A DNA stretch of 64,000 nt, taken from assembly GCA_963768585.1 (NCBI GenBank), contig CAVYIF010000011.1, forward strand, positions 62,001-126,000, read 5' to 3'. The position numbers and the translations under genes were made by a program. The notes under the pieces are model-generated. The model searched no databases. It saw only the letters and a program-made list of their open reading frames with translations, and was not told the DNA's origin. This stretch comes from CAVUNY01 sp963768585 (GTDB lineage Bacteria; Chloroflexota; Anaerolineae; Anaerolineales; Anaerolineaceae). Shown here one piece after another: positions 26,451 through 36,152 of the stretch (positions within the stretch are counted from its first letter, which is position 1; each line of letters opens with the position of its first letter).

Positions 26451-27302
26451 ATGTCTGCAACTTTTCGTTTAAGCGCGTTCGGTGATGAAATTGCCGCGGA
26501 TCTGGCCGAACAGTTAAAAACCCTGGTGGGGTTGAATGTGCGCGGTCTCGATCTGCGCGGCGCGTGGGGCAAAAATGTAGCCAGGATGGAGGATGAAGAT
26601 GTCGCCCGGGTCAAGCAGGTGTGCGCCGGGTATAATGTGAAGGTGGCCTGCCTGGGCAGCCCGGTGGGCAAATCCCCCCTGGCTGAGACAATCGATTTTG
26701 AAAAAGGCAATCTCACGCGCCTGATGGCGATTGGCAATATGCTCGATGCGCGCTTCATCCGTATTTTTTCCTTTTACCCGGCTGACACTTCTACCAATGC
26801 CCATTACGACCAGCATGTCGCCGAATCGGCCGATCGTCTGGGCATCCTGGCAGGCCTGGCGGAAAAAGAGGGCTTCACCCTGGTTTTGGAGAATGAAAAG
26901 GGCATCGTTACCGATACGCCCGAGCGCTGCCTGGCTGTACTGCAAGCGGTGAACTCCCCGGCGCTGCGCTTTGCCTGGGATTCTGCCAATTTCATCCAGG
27001 TGGGCGTGGGGAAACCGGTCGATCGCGGCTGGGCCGGCTTACAGCCATACATTGGTTATGTTCACATCAAGGATGCGCTCCTGGAGAGCGGGAAAGTGGT
27101 TCCGGCAGGCGAAGGCGATGGGCAGCTGCCCGAGCTTCTGGCGAAGCTGAAAGCGATGGATTACCAGGGCACGCTGGCCCTGGAGCCGCATTTGAAAATC
27201 GCCGGACATTCCAGCGGGTTCAGTGGGGCCGAAGGAATGGAAATAGCCGCCAGAGCACTGCGTAAGCTGATGGCGGAGACAGGCTGCCAGGAAGTGTGGT
27301 AA
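26451..27302 (+). CDS. Sugar phosphate isomerase/epimerase (xylose isomerase-like TIM barrel)
   Basis: A 283-residue AP-endonuclease-2/xylose-isomerase-like barrel. Metal-binding motifs appear in order: LVLENEKGI (Glu), FAWDSANFIQVG (Asp), YVHIKDA (His-x-Lys-Asp) and LALEPHL (Glu). These enzymes isomerise or epimerise keto sugars, or act on inositols. AACAAGGAGTAAGAA directly before ATG 26451 is an excellent ribosome binding site. It is followed by a small membrane protein and toroid protein A with nearly no gaps, forming an operon that points to catabolism of a monosaccharide released from the imported glycan. Confidence 0.87.
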   Translation: MSATFRLSAFGDEIAADLAEQLKTLVGLNVRGLDLRGAWGKNVARMEDEDVARVKQVCAGYNVKVACLGSPVGKSPLAETIDFEKGNLTRLMAIGNMLDARFIRIFSFYPADTSTNAHYDQHVAESADRLGILAGLAEKEGFTLVLENEKGIVTDTPERCLAVLQAVNSPALRFAWDSANFIQVGVGKPVDRGWAGLQPYIGYVHIKDALLESGKVVPAGEGDGQLPELLAKLKAMDYQGTLALEPHLKIAGHSSGFSGAEGMEIAARALRKLMAETGCQEVW

Positions 27303-27304
27303 AG

Positions 27305-27781
27305 ATGTTCAAGCGGTGGGCAAAAAATTTAGGCGCCGTGGGCGCCCTGGTGGTGGTTAGCATCCTGTCCCTGATCATATTTGCGGTGGGGGCAAATTTC
27401 TTGCAGGCGTTTCTGGTTACTGTCTATCAGGGCGCCGATTGGACGACGCTGCGAAGCGTTCAAGCCTCTTACACAGTCAGGACTTTTATGAATTTCTATT
27501 ATGTTTTGGGCGGCATTCTCTTTCTGGGTTTCTTTTTTCTCATGGAGAACAGGTTGATTACCACCGGAGTCCCTAAGAAATTGGTGCTGCGCCGAACCTC
27601 GTTTACGCTGGGGATCGAGCTGCTGATCCTGGCACTTATTCAAACTGGAATGTTGTTTATCATGACGGTTATTTCGATCCAGGTTGTCCTTGTCGCGATA
27701 GAAGTGCTCCTGGGTGTTGGGTTAGTTTATATTGCACGCCGCAAGGCAGCGATTTTACCAGGGGAAAAGGAGAATAAATGA
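27305..27781 (+). CDS. Small four-helix membrane protein
   Basis: A 158-residue integral membrane protein with four predicted helices (about 10-32, 63-82, 105-123, 126-147) and a charged C-terminus. The start is ATG 27305, 2 nt after the stop of the isomerase gene, with AGGAAG about 9 nt upstream; a GTG at 27296 would overlap that stop. Its own stop overlaps the next start by 4 nt (ATGA). No family recognised. The tight coupling to the isomerase and toroid genes suggests a link to the same pathway, perhaps transport or anchoring. Confidence 0.7.
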   Translation: MFKRWAKNLGAVGALVVVSILSLIIFAVGANFLQAFLVTVYQGADWTTLRSVQASYTVRTFMNFYYVLGGILFLGFFFLMENRLITTGVPKKLVLRRTSFTLGIELLILALIQTGMLFIMTVISIQVVLVAIEVLLGVGLVYIARRKAAILPGEKENK

Positions 27782-30367
27782 GCGCAGCAGAAAACTTGAG
27801 CCAGACTGTTTCCACCGGATCGGTGATTAAACCCTGGATTATGCTGGGTGCTTATAACATCGATGTTTCCCAGCGGGTGGTGGGTTTGACCTATTTTGAA
27901 CAGCCAGTGCTTCCCACCCAGGTTGGGTACGCTGCGATCGATGAAGCGGTCGAAGATGCCCGGCGCTTGCTGGCGGGCAGCCCCAAAGAGGGCGACCAGG
28001 ATGCCTTATTGGGCCAGGCCGGTTTTTGGAACCTGGTGCGCGGGCCCGAGGAGTACCTTTCCTGGGGCACCTACAATATTTCCAACCATCTGGGTGGGGC
28101 GCTGCTTTCTACGCTGCTTACCCCCCAGAAGCCCGGCCTGCGCCGCTGGCGCATACTGACGCGCATCTACCAGCGCATTTTGGTGGCGATTGGTGGCAAG
28201 ATCGTTTTCGACAGCGCCAACAGCAAGGGTAAGGTGGCGGGAGGCGTCAATGAATATACCTTCGAAGCGGCATTAGCGCCTGGTGAGCAGCAGGTGGGGG
28301 TGGCCCTGTTTCGGGTTGCGCGCATGGCCCAGGTGGGCATCCGCCTGGAATGTCTCGACAGCGACGTGCAGGCGCGCGTGCCCTTGCCCGCCGGGATGGC
28401 GCTCGAGACACGCCTGGCAGTAGAAGAAGAACTGGAAAGCATCCGCTTCGACCGGGATTTATACTATCCGGAGCACGAAGTAGGTTTCCGGCTGGAAAAA
28501 TACGCCAACGCAGCGGGGGCTCCGCAGCTTGACGGTGGCGCTGATCGACCCCAAGCAGCAGGTGCTTTATCAGACCCAACCGCATAAAGGCGGGAATGGT
28601 GAGGCTGTGCCAGCGGGCAGGATCTGCCGGACGACACCTTCACCCTGCAGTGCTCCTGGCGCCTGTCCAATGGGCAGCCGCTGACCACAACCGCCTTTAC
28701 CGTGCGCAAGATCAGCCCCAAACTGGCGCCCCAGGGCGATGACAAACTGGACGAACGCCGTAAGCTGGTGCTGGCGCATTACGCCGAGAGTGTCGAACCC
28801 GGCATCCACGAAATCTGGAGCGCCGTGGCGCACTATGCCCTGGGCGAATACGAGCAGGTGGACGAGAGCATCATCCGCCGCACCTGCCAGTTTATTGCCG
28901 CGCGCAAGGACTGCGCCGATTTTGTCATCCAGGGCGTCTTGCGCCTTATGTTTTGGGAACGGGCGGGCGAACACCTCAGCCCGGAGATCAATGCCCTGAT
29001 GAAAGATACCATTCTGGGCTTTAAATATCTGGGTGGATGAACCAGGCGATACGGTGATGTATATGGGTTCGGAAAACCACCGCCTGCTGTTCCACGTGGC
29101 CGAATGGATGGCCGGGCTGCTCTTCCCGACGGAGGAGTTTACCAACTCGCGCCAGAACGGGATGTACCATTCTCAAAAAGCCTATGTTTATATCACCGAG
29201 TGGCTGCGCCAGCGCGGGCGCTTTGGTTATGATGAATGGCATTCCAACTCTTACCTGCCGGTGTGCATCGCGCCGATCATGAACCTCTATGACTTTGCGG
29301 TCAACGAGGGCCAGTACAAGCTGCGCCAGATGGTGCAGGGTGTGCTCGACCAGATTTTCTTTTACCTGGCGGCCGATACCTACCAGGGCTTTTGGGGGGT
29401 GACCCACGGTCGCAGCTACGGGATTTATATCAAGTACGCCGATTTTGACGGCACGGCAGCCTGCGTCTGGCTGCTTTACGGCACCGGCGCACTGACCGGC
29501 GGCACCAACGGCATGGCCCCGGTTACCCTGGGTTCCAGCACCTACCGCCCGCCGCGCTTCTTCACCGATATTGCCCATGACGACCAGGCGGTCGTTGAAA
29601 CCCATGAACGCCAGGGCATCCTGCGCGGTTCGGCGCGCCACGCCAACTTCGTCGTTTACCGCACCCCCGATTACATGGTATCGGGGCTGCAGGATCACCG
29701 CAAAGGCGAGTACGAAAGCTCCACCCATATTGCCCAGGTCACGCTGGCCGACAAAGCCCAGATTTTCTGGTCGTGCCCGCATACCACCGGCGAGGGGTCC
29801 GGTCTGCGCCCGGATTACTGGTCAGGGCATACCACCCTGCCGCGGGTGATCCAGCATAAGAATGTGCTGGCCCTGACCTGGCGCTTGAGCCTGTTTGCCT
29901 GGATGTCGCACTGCTGGCTCGAACCAGCCCGATTTAACGAGGTGCGCCAGGAAGGGAACTGGGTCTTTGCCCGTTCCGGCAAGGGCTACGTGGGTATTTA
30001 CTCGCAGAACGGCCTGCAGTGGGCCGAATCCGGACAGTATGCCGGGCGTGAACTGCAGTGCGCGGCGCGCGAGAATACCTGGATCGCCGAATGCGGGCGT
30101 GAGGCAGATTGGGGTTCTTTCGCGGCATTTACCGCTGCCCTGCAGGCTGCCAGGATCGAGGTCATCGACGGCGCGGTGCATTACCAATCTCCTTCGATTG
30201 GCGAATTTATCACCGGCTGGGATGCCAGGCCCTCTGCGGGCGGTCAACCCATCCAACTGCACGGCTACCCGCTGTATGACAGCCCCTGGGCGCACGCCGA
30301 TTTTGGCTCGGGCGAGCTGGCAATTCATTACAATGACGAACTGTACGAAATCTGGTTCAACCAATAA
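27778..30367 (+). CDS. Large toroid-type protein A, three frameshifts
   Basis: About 862 residues if three single-base indels are repaired: one extra G in 28515-28519, one missing base near 28608, one extra base near 29025. After repair it runs parallel to the 874-residue protein at 31391. It has an N-terminal beta-sandwich part (VAIGGKIVFDS), a central alpha/alpha-toroid-like region with SENHRLLFH, FGYDEWHSNSY and WGVTHGRSY, and a C-terminal beta part. There is no signal peptide. I do not recognise a named family. The layout is like polysaccharide lyases and glycosidases with toroid plus beta-sandwich. It overlaps the membrane gene by 4 nt. All three lesions preserve coding on both sides, so assembly error is likelier than decay. 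Confidence 0.65.
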
Positions 30368-30427
30368 ACTGTTGGACCTGTATGACCACTTGAAATGACA
30401 GAATGATCAAAAAGGTAAGGAGACAGC

Positions 30428-31264
30428 ATGACCAAAATTGCAGTGACCGGGGGCAGTGGAAAAGCCGGGCGGTACGTGGTGCGCGACCTGTTGGACCACG
30501 GCTACCAGGTGGTGAATGTGGATGTCGTGCCCCCGGCCCGGTCTCTGACGCGCTTTCGCCAGGCGGACCTGACCAACCTGGGTGAGGTGTTTGAAGCCCT
30601 GGATGGGGTGGAAGCGGTCGTGCACCTGGCTGCCATCCCCAACCCGGATCGTTTTACGCCCGGGCACATTTTTCACAACAATACCATGGGCTGCTACAAT
30701 GTCTTCACGGCTGCCATGCAGCTCAAGCTGGCGCGCGTGGTGTGGGCTTCCAGCGAAACTACCCTGGGCCTGCCTTTCGACCGCGAAAAGCCGGCCTACG
30801 CGCCGATCGACGAGCAGCACCCGCTGTACCCTGAATCGAGCTACGCCCTCTCCAAGGTCGTCACCGAGGAGATGGCGCGCCAGTTTCACCGCTGGACCGG
30901 TATCCCGTTCATTGCTCTCCGCTTCTCCAATGTCAAAGACCCGGATCAGTACGCCGATTATCCGTCTTATTGGCAGGATGCGACCCTTCGCAAGTGGAAT
31001 TTGTGGGGCTATGTCGACGGGCGTGATGTGGCGCAAAGCTGCCGCCTGGCGTTGGAAGCGCCAATCAGCGGGGCAGAGGTCTTTATTATTGCCGCCGCTG
31101 ACACGGTGATGAACCGCCCAAGCCGCGATCTGCTGGCGGAGGTCTTCCCGGGCGTGCCTTTGAACAAACCGGTCGGTGAGTTTGAAACCCTGCTCTCGAT
31201 CGATAAAGCACGCCAACTGTTGGGCTACGCCCCTCAATTTTCCTGGCGGGATCATATAAAGTAA
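30428..31264 (+). CDS. NAD-dependent epimerase/dehydratase (extended SDR)
   Basis: A 278-residue extended short-chain dehydrogenase. The nucleotide-binding motif is TGGSGKAG (7-14), with an acidic residue after strand 2 (VDVV) indicating NAD. The catalytic Tyr139-x3-Lys143 is in SSYALSK, with an upstream Ser in ASSETT. The active-site set matches sugar epimerases and uronate dehydrogenase-like proteins. AAGGTAAGGAG precedes ATG 30428. Lying between toroid proteins A and B, it probably processes a uronic acid or nucleotide-free sugar from the same pathway; a uronate dehydrogenase role is a guess. Confidence 0.88.
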   Translation: MTKIAVTGGSGKAGRYVVRDLLDHGYQVVNVDVVPPARSLTRFRQADLTNLGEVFEALDGVEAVVHLAAIPNPDRFTPGHIFHNNTMGCYNVFTAAMQLKLARVVWASSETTLGLPFDREKPAYAPIDEQHPLYPESSYALSKVVTEEMARQFHRWTGIPFIALRFSNVKDPDQYADYPSYWQDATLRKWNLWGYVDGRDVAQSCRLALEAPISGAEVFIIAAADTVMNRPSRDLLAEVFPGVPLNKPVGEFETLLSIDKARQLLGYAPQFSWRDHIK

Positions 31265-31390
31265 TTTATGCACCTCATCTGTTGCAACGAACGTCGGGCG
31301 CTCAATAATCACACACAAACCGGATCGTAAAAATCTGGTTTGCTGTATGACCATCTGTGTTTATCAGCGGTAAATAAAAGGAGAAGTTGA

Positions 31391-34015
31391 ATGAAGATCG
31401 GTACCCTGGAATACCCCCTGGCGGATGGCTACATCCATAACTGGATCGTCGCCGGGCCGCAGGCTGTGGAAGTGAAAGATCTGGAGCGCTTCACCGGGCC
31501 GGATTGGAAGATGCAGATCGCGAAGCATTATTACCAGGAACAACCCGGCCTGGACAGCACCCCGGTCGAATACACCAAAATTAAGAGCGGCGATTTTGAG
31601 GGCGAGTGGAAATACGTCCGCACCAGGGACGATCATTTCGTCGATGTTTCCGCCTTTTATCACCTGACGCATTACCTGCGGGCCTGGGCGTATACCGAGA
31701 TCGCCAGCCCGTCTGAGCAGGAAATCAATTTCACTTTGACCACCAACGGGCCGGCGGATTTGTGGATCAACGACCAGCACGTTCACCGCCAGGAGCATTT
31801 TTTTCACCAGACGCCTAACCGGGTGAAATTCACTGCCCTTCTCAGCGCGGGGGTTAACCGCCTGCTGGTACGCATCGAAGAAGTGGCCGCGCGCGAATGC
31901 CCGTTTTCTATGGCTCTGCATATGGATGGCTTTCAACCCGAGGCCGGCAAAGAGGATAAGGTGGTGCGCATTCCGACCGGCGCGCCCGATCCCCTCCACC
32001 GCTTGAAGCTGGAGATGTTCTTTGAAGCCGTTCACCTCAAGCAGGATGTGTACGCGCGCGATGACGAAATCACCCTGTACCTGCCTGAAGGGCCGGCAGC
32101 TTCCACAGAATTTAATGCGCGCCTGCAGAACCCGGACAAATTTATCTTTGCCGAGGCGTTTCGCAAAGGGCGCACCGATACCACGGTGCCGCTGAACCAT
32201 GCCTACCAACTGCGGGAAGGCGAATACGAGATCTTCCTCCTGCCGCCCCCTGTAGAATATTACGAGGGCAACCTGCGCATTACCCGCACGTACCATTTAT
32301 ACAGCACCCCCAATAAATTCTCCGTTCAGCCCTACGGCACCTATGCCGAAAGACGCCAGGAAGCCCTGCTGGATGCCGCCGGGCGCAAGAACAATGTCTT
32401 TAGCGAGATTGCCAAGATGGCGTTGGGCTACTGGCAGGATGTGAACCTGGATGTGGTCCTGAACGCCATCGAAGGCATCAACCAGCGGCGCGACTGCAGC
32501 GATTTTTACCTGTGCGGCTTATTGGGCATGCTGATCCGCTACGGCGAGAAGGCTGAATTCCCGGCCGAACTGAACGAACCGCTTAAGGCCTGCATCCTTA
32601 ATTTCAAGTATTGGGATGATGAGCCGGGCAGCGATGCCATGTGCTACCGCACCGAAAACCACAGCATCCTGTTCCATACCTGTGAAGTGCTGGCCGGGGA
32701 GCTATATCCGGACGAAACCTTCACCAATGTAAACCAGCCCGGCCGCTGGCACATCCAAAAGGGTGAGCGCCTGGCCATAGACTGGCTGAAAAACCGGGCC
32801 GCAACCGGCTTTAAGGAGTGGGACTCGAACACCTATTTTGAAGAAGATACCCTGGCGCTCTCCACCCTGGCCAGCCTGGCGAAAAATGCCCAGGTGTGGG
32901 AGATGGCGGCTGTGGTGCTGGATAAGATGTTTTTCACCGTGGCGGTTAATTCGTTCAAGGGTGTGTTTGGCTCGACCCATGGGCGCTCCTATACGCCATA
33001 TATCAAAACCGGTTACCGTGAAGGCACGGTGGGCATTGCCCGCCTGCTGTGGGGCATGGGCATCTTCAACGAGCGCATTCTGGGGACAGTGTCATTGGCC
33101 TGCTCGAACTACGAACTGCCCCCGGTGATCGAGGCCATTGCCGCCGACCTGCCCGAGGAGATGTGGAGCCGCGAGCAGCACACCGGCGATGAACAGGATT
33201 TCAGCAATTCCGGTTCGCGCGGGACGGGTGTCAACAAGGTCACCTATAAAACCCCCGACTATATGATGTGTTCCGCACAGGACTGGCATGCCGGGGAGAA
33301 GGGCTACCAGCAGCATATCTGGCAGGTCACGCTCAGCCCGAAGGCGACAGTCTTCACCACCCATCCGCCGTGCGCCGCCGAAGATAACTCGCACCGTCCC
33401 AATTTCTGGCACGGAAACGAAACCCTGCCGCGCGTGGCCCAGTGGAAAGATGTGCTGATGGCGGTCTATCATTTCCCTGCCGATGACTGGATGGGCTTCA
33501 CCCATGCCTATTTCCCCACGCATGCCTTCGATAATTTCGATATACGCGATGGTTGGGCCTTTGCCCGGGTAGGCGAGGGTTATCTGGCCCTGACCGCCGC
33601 CGGGGGCCTGCAGTTCATGACCCAGGGTGACAATGCTTACCGCGAGCTGCGCTCGCACGGCACGCCCAATATCTGGTTGTGCCAGATGGGCCGCCGGGCG
33701 CTTGACGGCGGCTTCGAGCAGTTTATCCAGAAGGTGCTGGATATGCCGGTTGAATTCAAAGTGGACGGTCCCGATGGCAGCGCTGCGCAGGTCGAGTTGA
33801 CCTCGCTGCGCGGTGAGGAGCTGCGCTTTGGCTGGAAAGGTTTCTTGAAAGTGAACGCCAAATCCCAAAAGCTCAACGGGTTTAAACATTATGATAATCC
33901 CTACTGCACGGCTAACCTGGGTGACGAAACCATGGATATTCAATACGGTGTGGATGTCCTGCGTCTGAACTTTGGCCAGCAGACAGCCGAGGAGGAGAAT
34001 AATCAACCGGTATGA
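31391..34015 (+). CDS. Large toroid-type protein B (uncharacterised)
   Basis: An intact 874-residue paralogue of protein A. Residues about 80-190 resemble a carbohydrate-binding beta-sandwich (NFTLTTNGPADLWINDQHV). A central helical region holds motifs shared with A: TENHSILFH, GFKEWDSNTY and FGSTHGRSYTPY. The C-terminal third is mostly beta. There is no signal peptide, suggesting a cytoplasmic enzyme that acts on imported oligosaccharides. AAAGGAG precedes ATG 31391. The stop overlaps the GDPD start by 4 nt. The conserved His-Gly-Arg-x-Tyr and Glu/Asp-x-Ser-Asn-x-Tyr motifs are candidate catalytic residues. No family name can be given from sequence alone. Confidence 0.75.
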   Translation: MKIGTLEYPLADGYIHNWIVAGPQAVEVKDLERFTGPDWKMQIAKHYYQEQPGLDSTPVEYTKIKSGDFEGEWKYVRTRDDHFVDVSAFYHLTHYLRAWAYTEIASPSEQEINFTLTTNGPADLWINDQHVHRQEHFFHQTPNRVKFTALLSAGVNRLLVRIEEVAARECPFSMALHMDGFQPEAGKEDKVVRIPTGAPDPLHRLKLEMFFEAVHLKQDVYARDDEITLYLPEGPAASTEFNARLQNPDKFIFAEAFRKGRTDTTVPLNHAYQLREGEYEIFLLPPPVEYYEGNLRITRTYHLYSTPNKFSVQPYGTYAERRQEALLDAAGRKNNVFSEIAKMALGYWQDVNLDVVLNAIEGINQRRDCSDFYLCGLLGMLIRYGEKAEFPAELNEPLKACILNFKYWDDEPGSDAMCYRTENHSILFHTCEVLAGELYPDETFTNVNQPGRWHIQKGERLAIDWLKNRAATGFKEWDSNTYFEEDTLALSTLASLAKNAQVWEMAAVVLDKMFFTVAVNSFKGVFGSTHGRSYTPYIKTGYREGTVGIARLLWGMGIFNERILGTVSLACSNYELPPVIEAIAADLPEEMWSREQHTGDEQDFSNSGSRGTGVNKVTYKTPDYMMCSAQDWHAGEKGYQQHIWQVTLSPKATVFTTHPPCAAEDNSHRPNFWHGNETLPRVAQWKDVLMAVYHFPADDWMGFTHAYFPTHAFDNFDIRDGWAFARVGEGYLALTAAGGLQFMTQGDNAYRELRSHGTPNIWLCQMGRRALDGGFEQFIQKVLDMPVEFKVDGPDGSAAQVELTSLRGEELRFGWKGFLKVNAKSQKLNGFKHYDNPYCTANLGDETMDIQYGVDVLRLNFGQQTAEEENNQPV

Positions 34016-34740
34016 CCTACCCGATTTCTGAAAAACGTCCCTTACGGATTGGGCACCGCGGCGCCGCCGCTTATGCTCCCCACAACACTCTGGCTGGTTT
34101 TCGCAAAGCGGCCGAACTGGGGGCCGACATGGTTGAGCTGGATGTGCAGCGCAGTGCCGATAACCAGGCGGTGGTGATCCACGACCTGTGTTTAAAGTCT
34201 TCTGACGGGCGGGTGCTGCCGGTGCACGAGACCAGCCTGGCCGACCTGCGCAGTATCGATCTGGGCGGCGGCGAGCGGGTCCCAGTGCTGCGCGAGGCGC
34301 TGGAAACCTGCCGCCAACTCGGCCTGGGAGTCTATATCGAACTCAAGGAGGGAGGGACCGGCCACATGGTGTGGGAGGCGCTGATCTCGCTGGATTACGC
34401 CGCGCAGTGCGTGGTGGGTTCGTTCCGCCCGGACTGGGTGGCGGATCTTACCGATGTTGCCCCACAGGTGGCGGGTTCGATCCTGTTTGCATCAAAAGCT
34501 ATCGATGGTCCGCGCGCCGTTATGCTGGCGCGATCCTGCGCGGCGACCTACGTGCATCCCTGTTGGGAAAACGACCCACACCCCAGCGGCCTGCTGACCC
34601 CCGATTGGCTGGGGGCCGTGCGTGCGGCCGGGTTAGGTGTGATCAGCTGGCATGAAGAACGTCCGAATGAGATCGCCGAGCTCAAACGCCTGGGCGTGGA
34701 TGGCATCTGCAGCGACCGTCCCGACCTGCTGGTTGCATAA
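34012..34740 (+). CDS. Glycerophosphodiester phosphodiesterase family protein
   Basis: A 242-residue GDPD-fold protein (TIM barrel), a family that cleaves glycerophosphodiesters. Key residues are present: His15-Arg16 in GHRG, Glu42 and Asp44 in VELDV, His57-Asp58 in VIHDL, and Glu in YIELKEG. It ends with the usual GVDGICSDRPDLL. There is no signal peptide. The start overlaps the stop of toroid protein B by 4 nt, so the two are co-translated. This coupling to glycan genes is unusual for GDPD and hints at a phosphodiester-containing glycan or teichoic-acid-like substrate, which is an inference. Confidence 0.88.
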   Translation: MTYPISEKRPLRIGHRGAAAYAPHNTLAGFRKAAELGADMVELDVQRSADNQAVVIHDLCLKSSDGRVLPVHETSLADLRSIDLGGGERVPVLREALETCRQLGLGVYIELKEGGTGHMVWEALISLDYAAQCVVGSFRPDWVADLTDVAPQVAGSILFASKAIDGPRAVMLARSCAATYVHPCWENDPHPSGLLTPDWLGAVRAAGLGVISWHEERPNEIAELKRLGVDGICSDRPDLLVA

Positions 34741-34758
34741 CCAGAGATAAAATTTTGA

Positions 34759-34944
34759 GTTCACGATACCCGCCCCACCATACACTTTGTCGAGGCCCGG
34801 GTGCATGCCTACCGCATCACCGGTGAAGATTGCTGTCTGCGTGTGGCTGCCCGCCAGTTCGCCGGTAAATATTCCAGCCTGATCTTGTATGCCGGTGCCG
34901 CTGGACCGTTGGACTTTCTAGATTGGTATGAATATCCCTGTTAG
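34759..34944 (+). pseudogene. Orphan 62-codon open frame, likely gene remnant
   Basis: After a stop at 34756-34758 the frame stays open for 61 sense codons and ends just before the ribosome binding site of the next gene. It lacks an early start codon. The translation (FVEARVHAYRITGED, LRVAARQFAGKYSSL, DFLDWYEYP) looks like protein rather than noise, and reads as the C-terminal tail of a lost larger gene. The parent family is not recognised. Confidence 0.4.
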
Positions 34945-34958
34945 ATTAAGGAGATGCT

Positions 34959-36141
34959 ATGTCACGCACTATGGTTGGTTCCCGCTGGGAACCTGAACTT
35001 GAGATCACCAAAGACCCGGTCAGTGGGGCTACGGTGCACCAACTGACCAACTACAAAGGCCATTCGCATCATTCCTATTTCACTTATCCCGGTTGGATCG
35101 ATGGTGGTCGCAAGATTATCTTTTCCTCAGACCGCGAAAACCGGGGCAATCTTTACAGCGTCGACCTGGGTTCGGGCGAGATCGTACAGCTCACCGACCT
35201 GGATCCCGCCGGTGGTGAGCCGGGTAATCCGGTTGTCAATAAGGTGCGCGACGAAGCCTATTTCCACCGCGGGCGTTCTCTGATGGCCCTGGACCTGAAA
35301 ACCCTGGCCATCCGCACGATTTTCACCACGCCGGATGGCTACGTCAGCGGCAGCGGCGATGGAACTGCCGACGGGCGCTATGTGGTGGTTGGCATGCATG
35401 CCGACTTGAGCGACCGCATCATGCTCGACCTGGGCCATGGTTACGTGGGCTTCAAAGAGCTGTGGGAAGCCCATCCCCATTCCTTGATTTACAGAATTGA
35501 CCTGGACAGCGGCGATGCCCAGGTCATCTATGAAGAGGACAGCTGGCTGGGCCACTTTTAACACCTCGCCCACGCAACCCGGCATTATGACCTTCTGCCA
35601 TGAGGGCCCCTGGCACCTGGTCGACAACCGCATCTGGGGGCTGGATATCCACAGCGGCAAGGCCTGGAAGATCCGCCCAACCGGGGACAATGAAATGGTC
35701 GGCCACGAGTACTGGATGCCGGACGGCATTCATATCGGCTACCACGGGCGGGTCAATCCGGCTGCCCAGGGTGAGTCCGCGGCTGAAGGCGGGCCAATTT
35801 ACGGCTCGATTGCCTACGACAACACCGACCGGGTGGAAGCCCCGTTTGAATACAACTCGTGGCACAACCACAGCTACAACCTGGACCTGATCGTGGGCGA
35901 CGGCAGGGCGGAAAACCCCTATCTGCTGCTGTGGCGCTACCGCGACGGGCGGTTTGAAGGGCCCAAGGTTTTGGCCTGGCACCGCGGATCGTTCCACACC
36001 CAGCAGGTGCACGTCCATCCCTGCTTCAGCCCGGACGGCAAGTACATTGTCTATACTGCCGACCCACAGGGCTACGGGCAGGTGTTCAGGGTCGACATCC
36101 CGGAATTTGATTCCCTGCCGGACCGGGCCAGCATCAAATAA
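34959..36141 (+). CDS. Oligogalacturonate-lyase-like (PL22) propeller, frameshifted
   Basis: A 393-residue seven-bladed-propeller protein if one extra T in 35556-35559 is removed. The join gives SWLGHFNTSP, matching SWLGHFNPSP in its neighbour at 36153. Propeller repeats such as KIIFSSDRENRGNLYSVDL and GEIVQLTDLDP are typical of PL22. The C-terminal TQQVHVHP fits the Gln-x2-His-x-His metal site I recall for PL22 enzymes, which cleave short unsaturated pectin oligomers by beta-elimination in the cytoplasm. There is no signal peptide. AAGGAG precedes ATG 34959. It is 12 nt from its intact paralogue, suggesting tandem duplication. Confidence 0.78.
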
Positions 36142-36152
36142 ACGGAGGCCGC

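Noticed and set aside
31318..31345. AAACCGGAT/ATCTGGTTT inverted repeat before toroid protein B as terminator or operator
   Set aside because: Short, imperfect, no T-run and no second copy; too weak to list.
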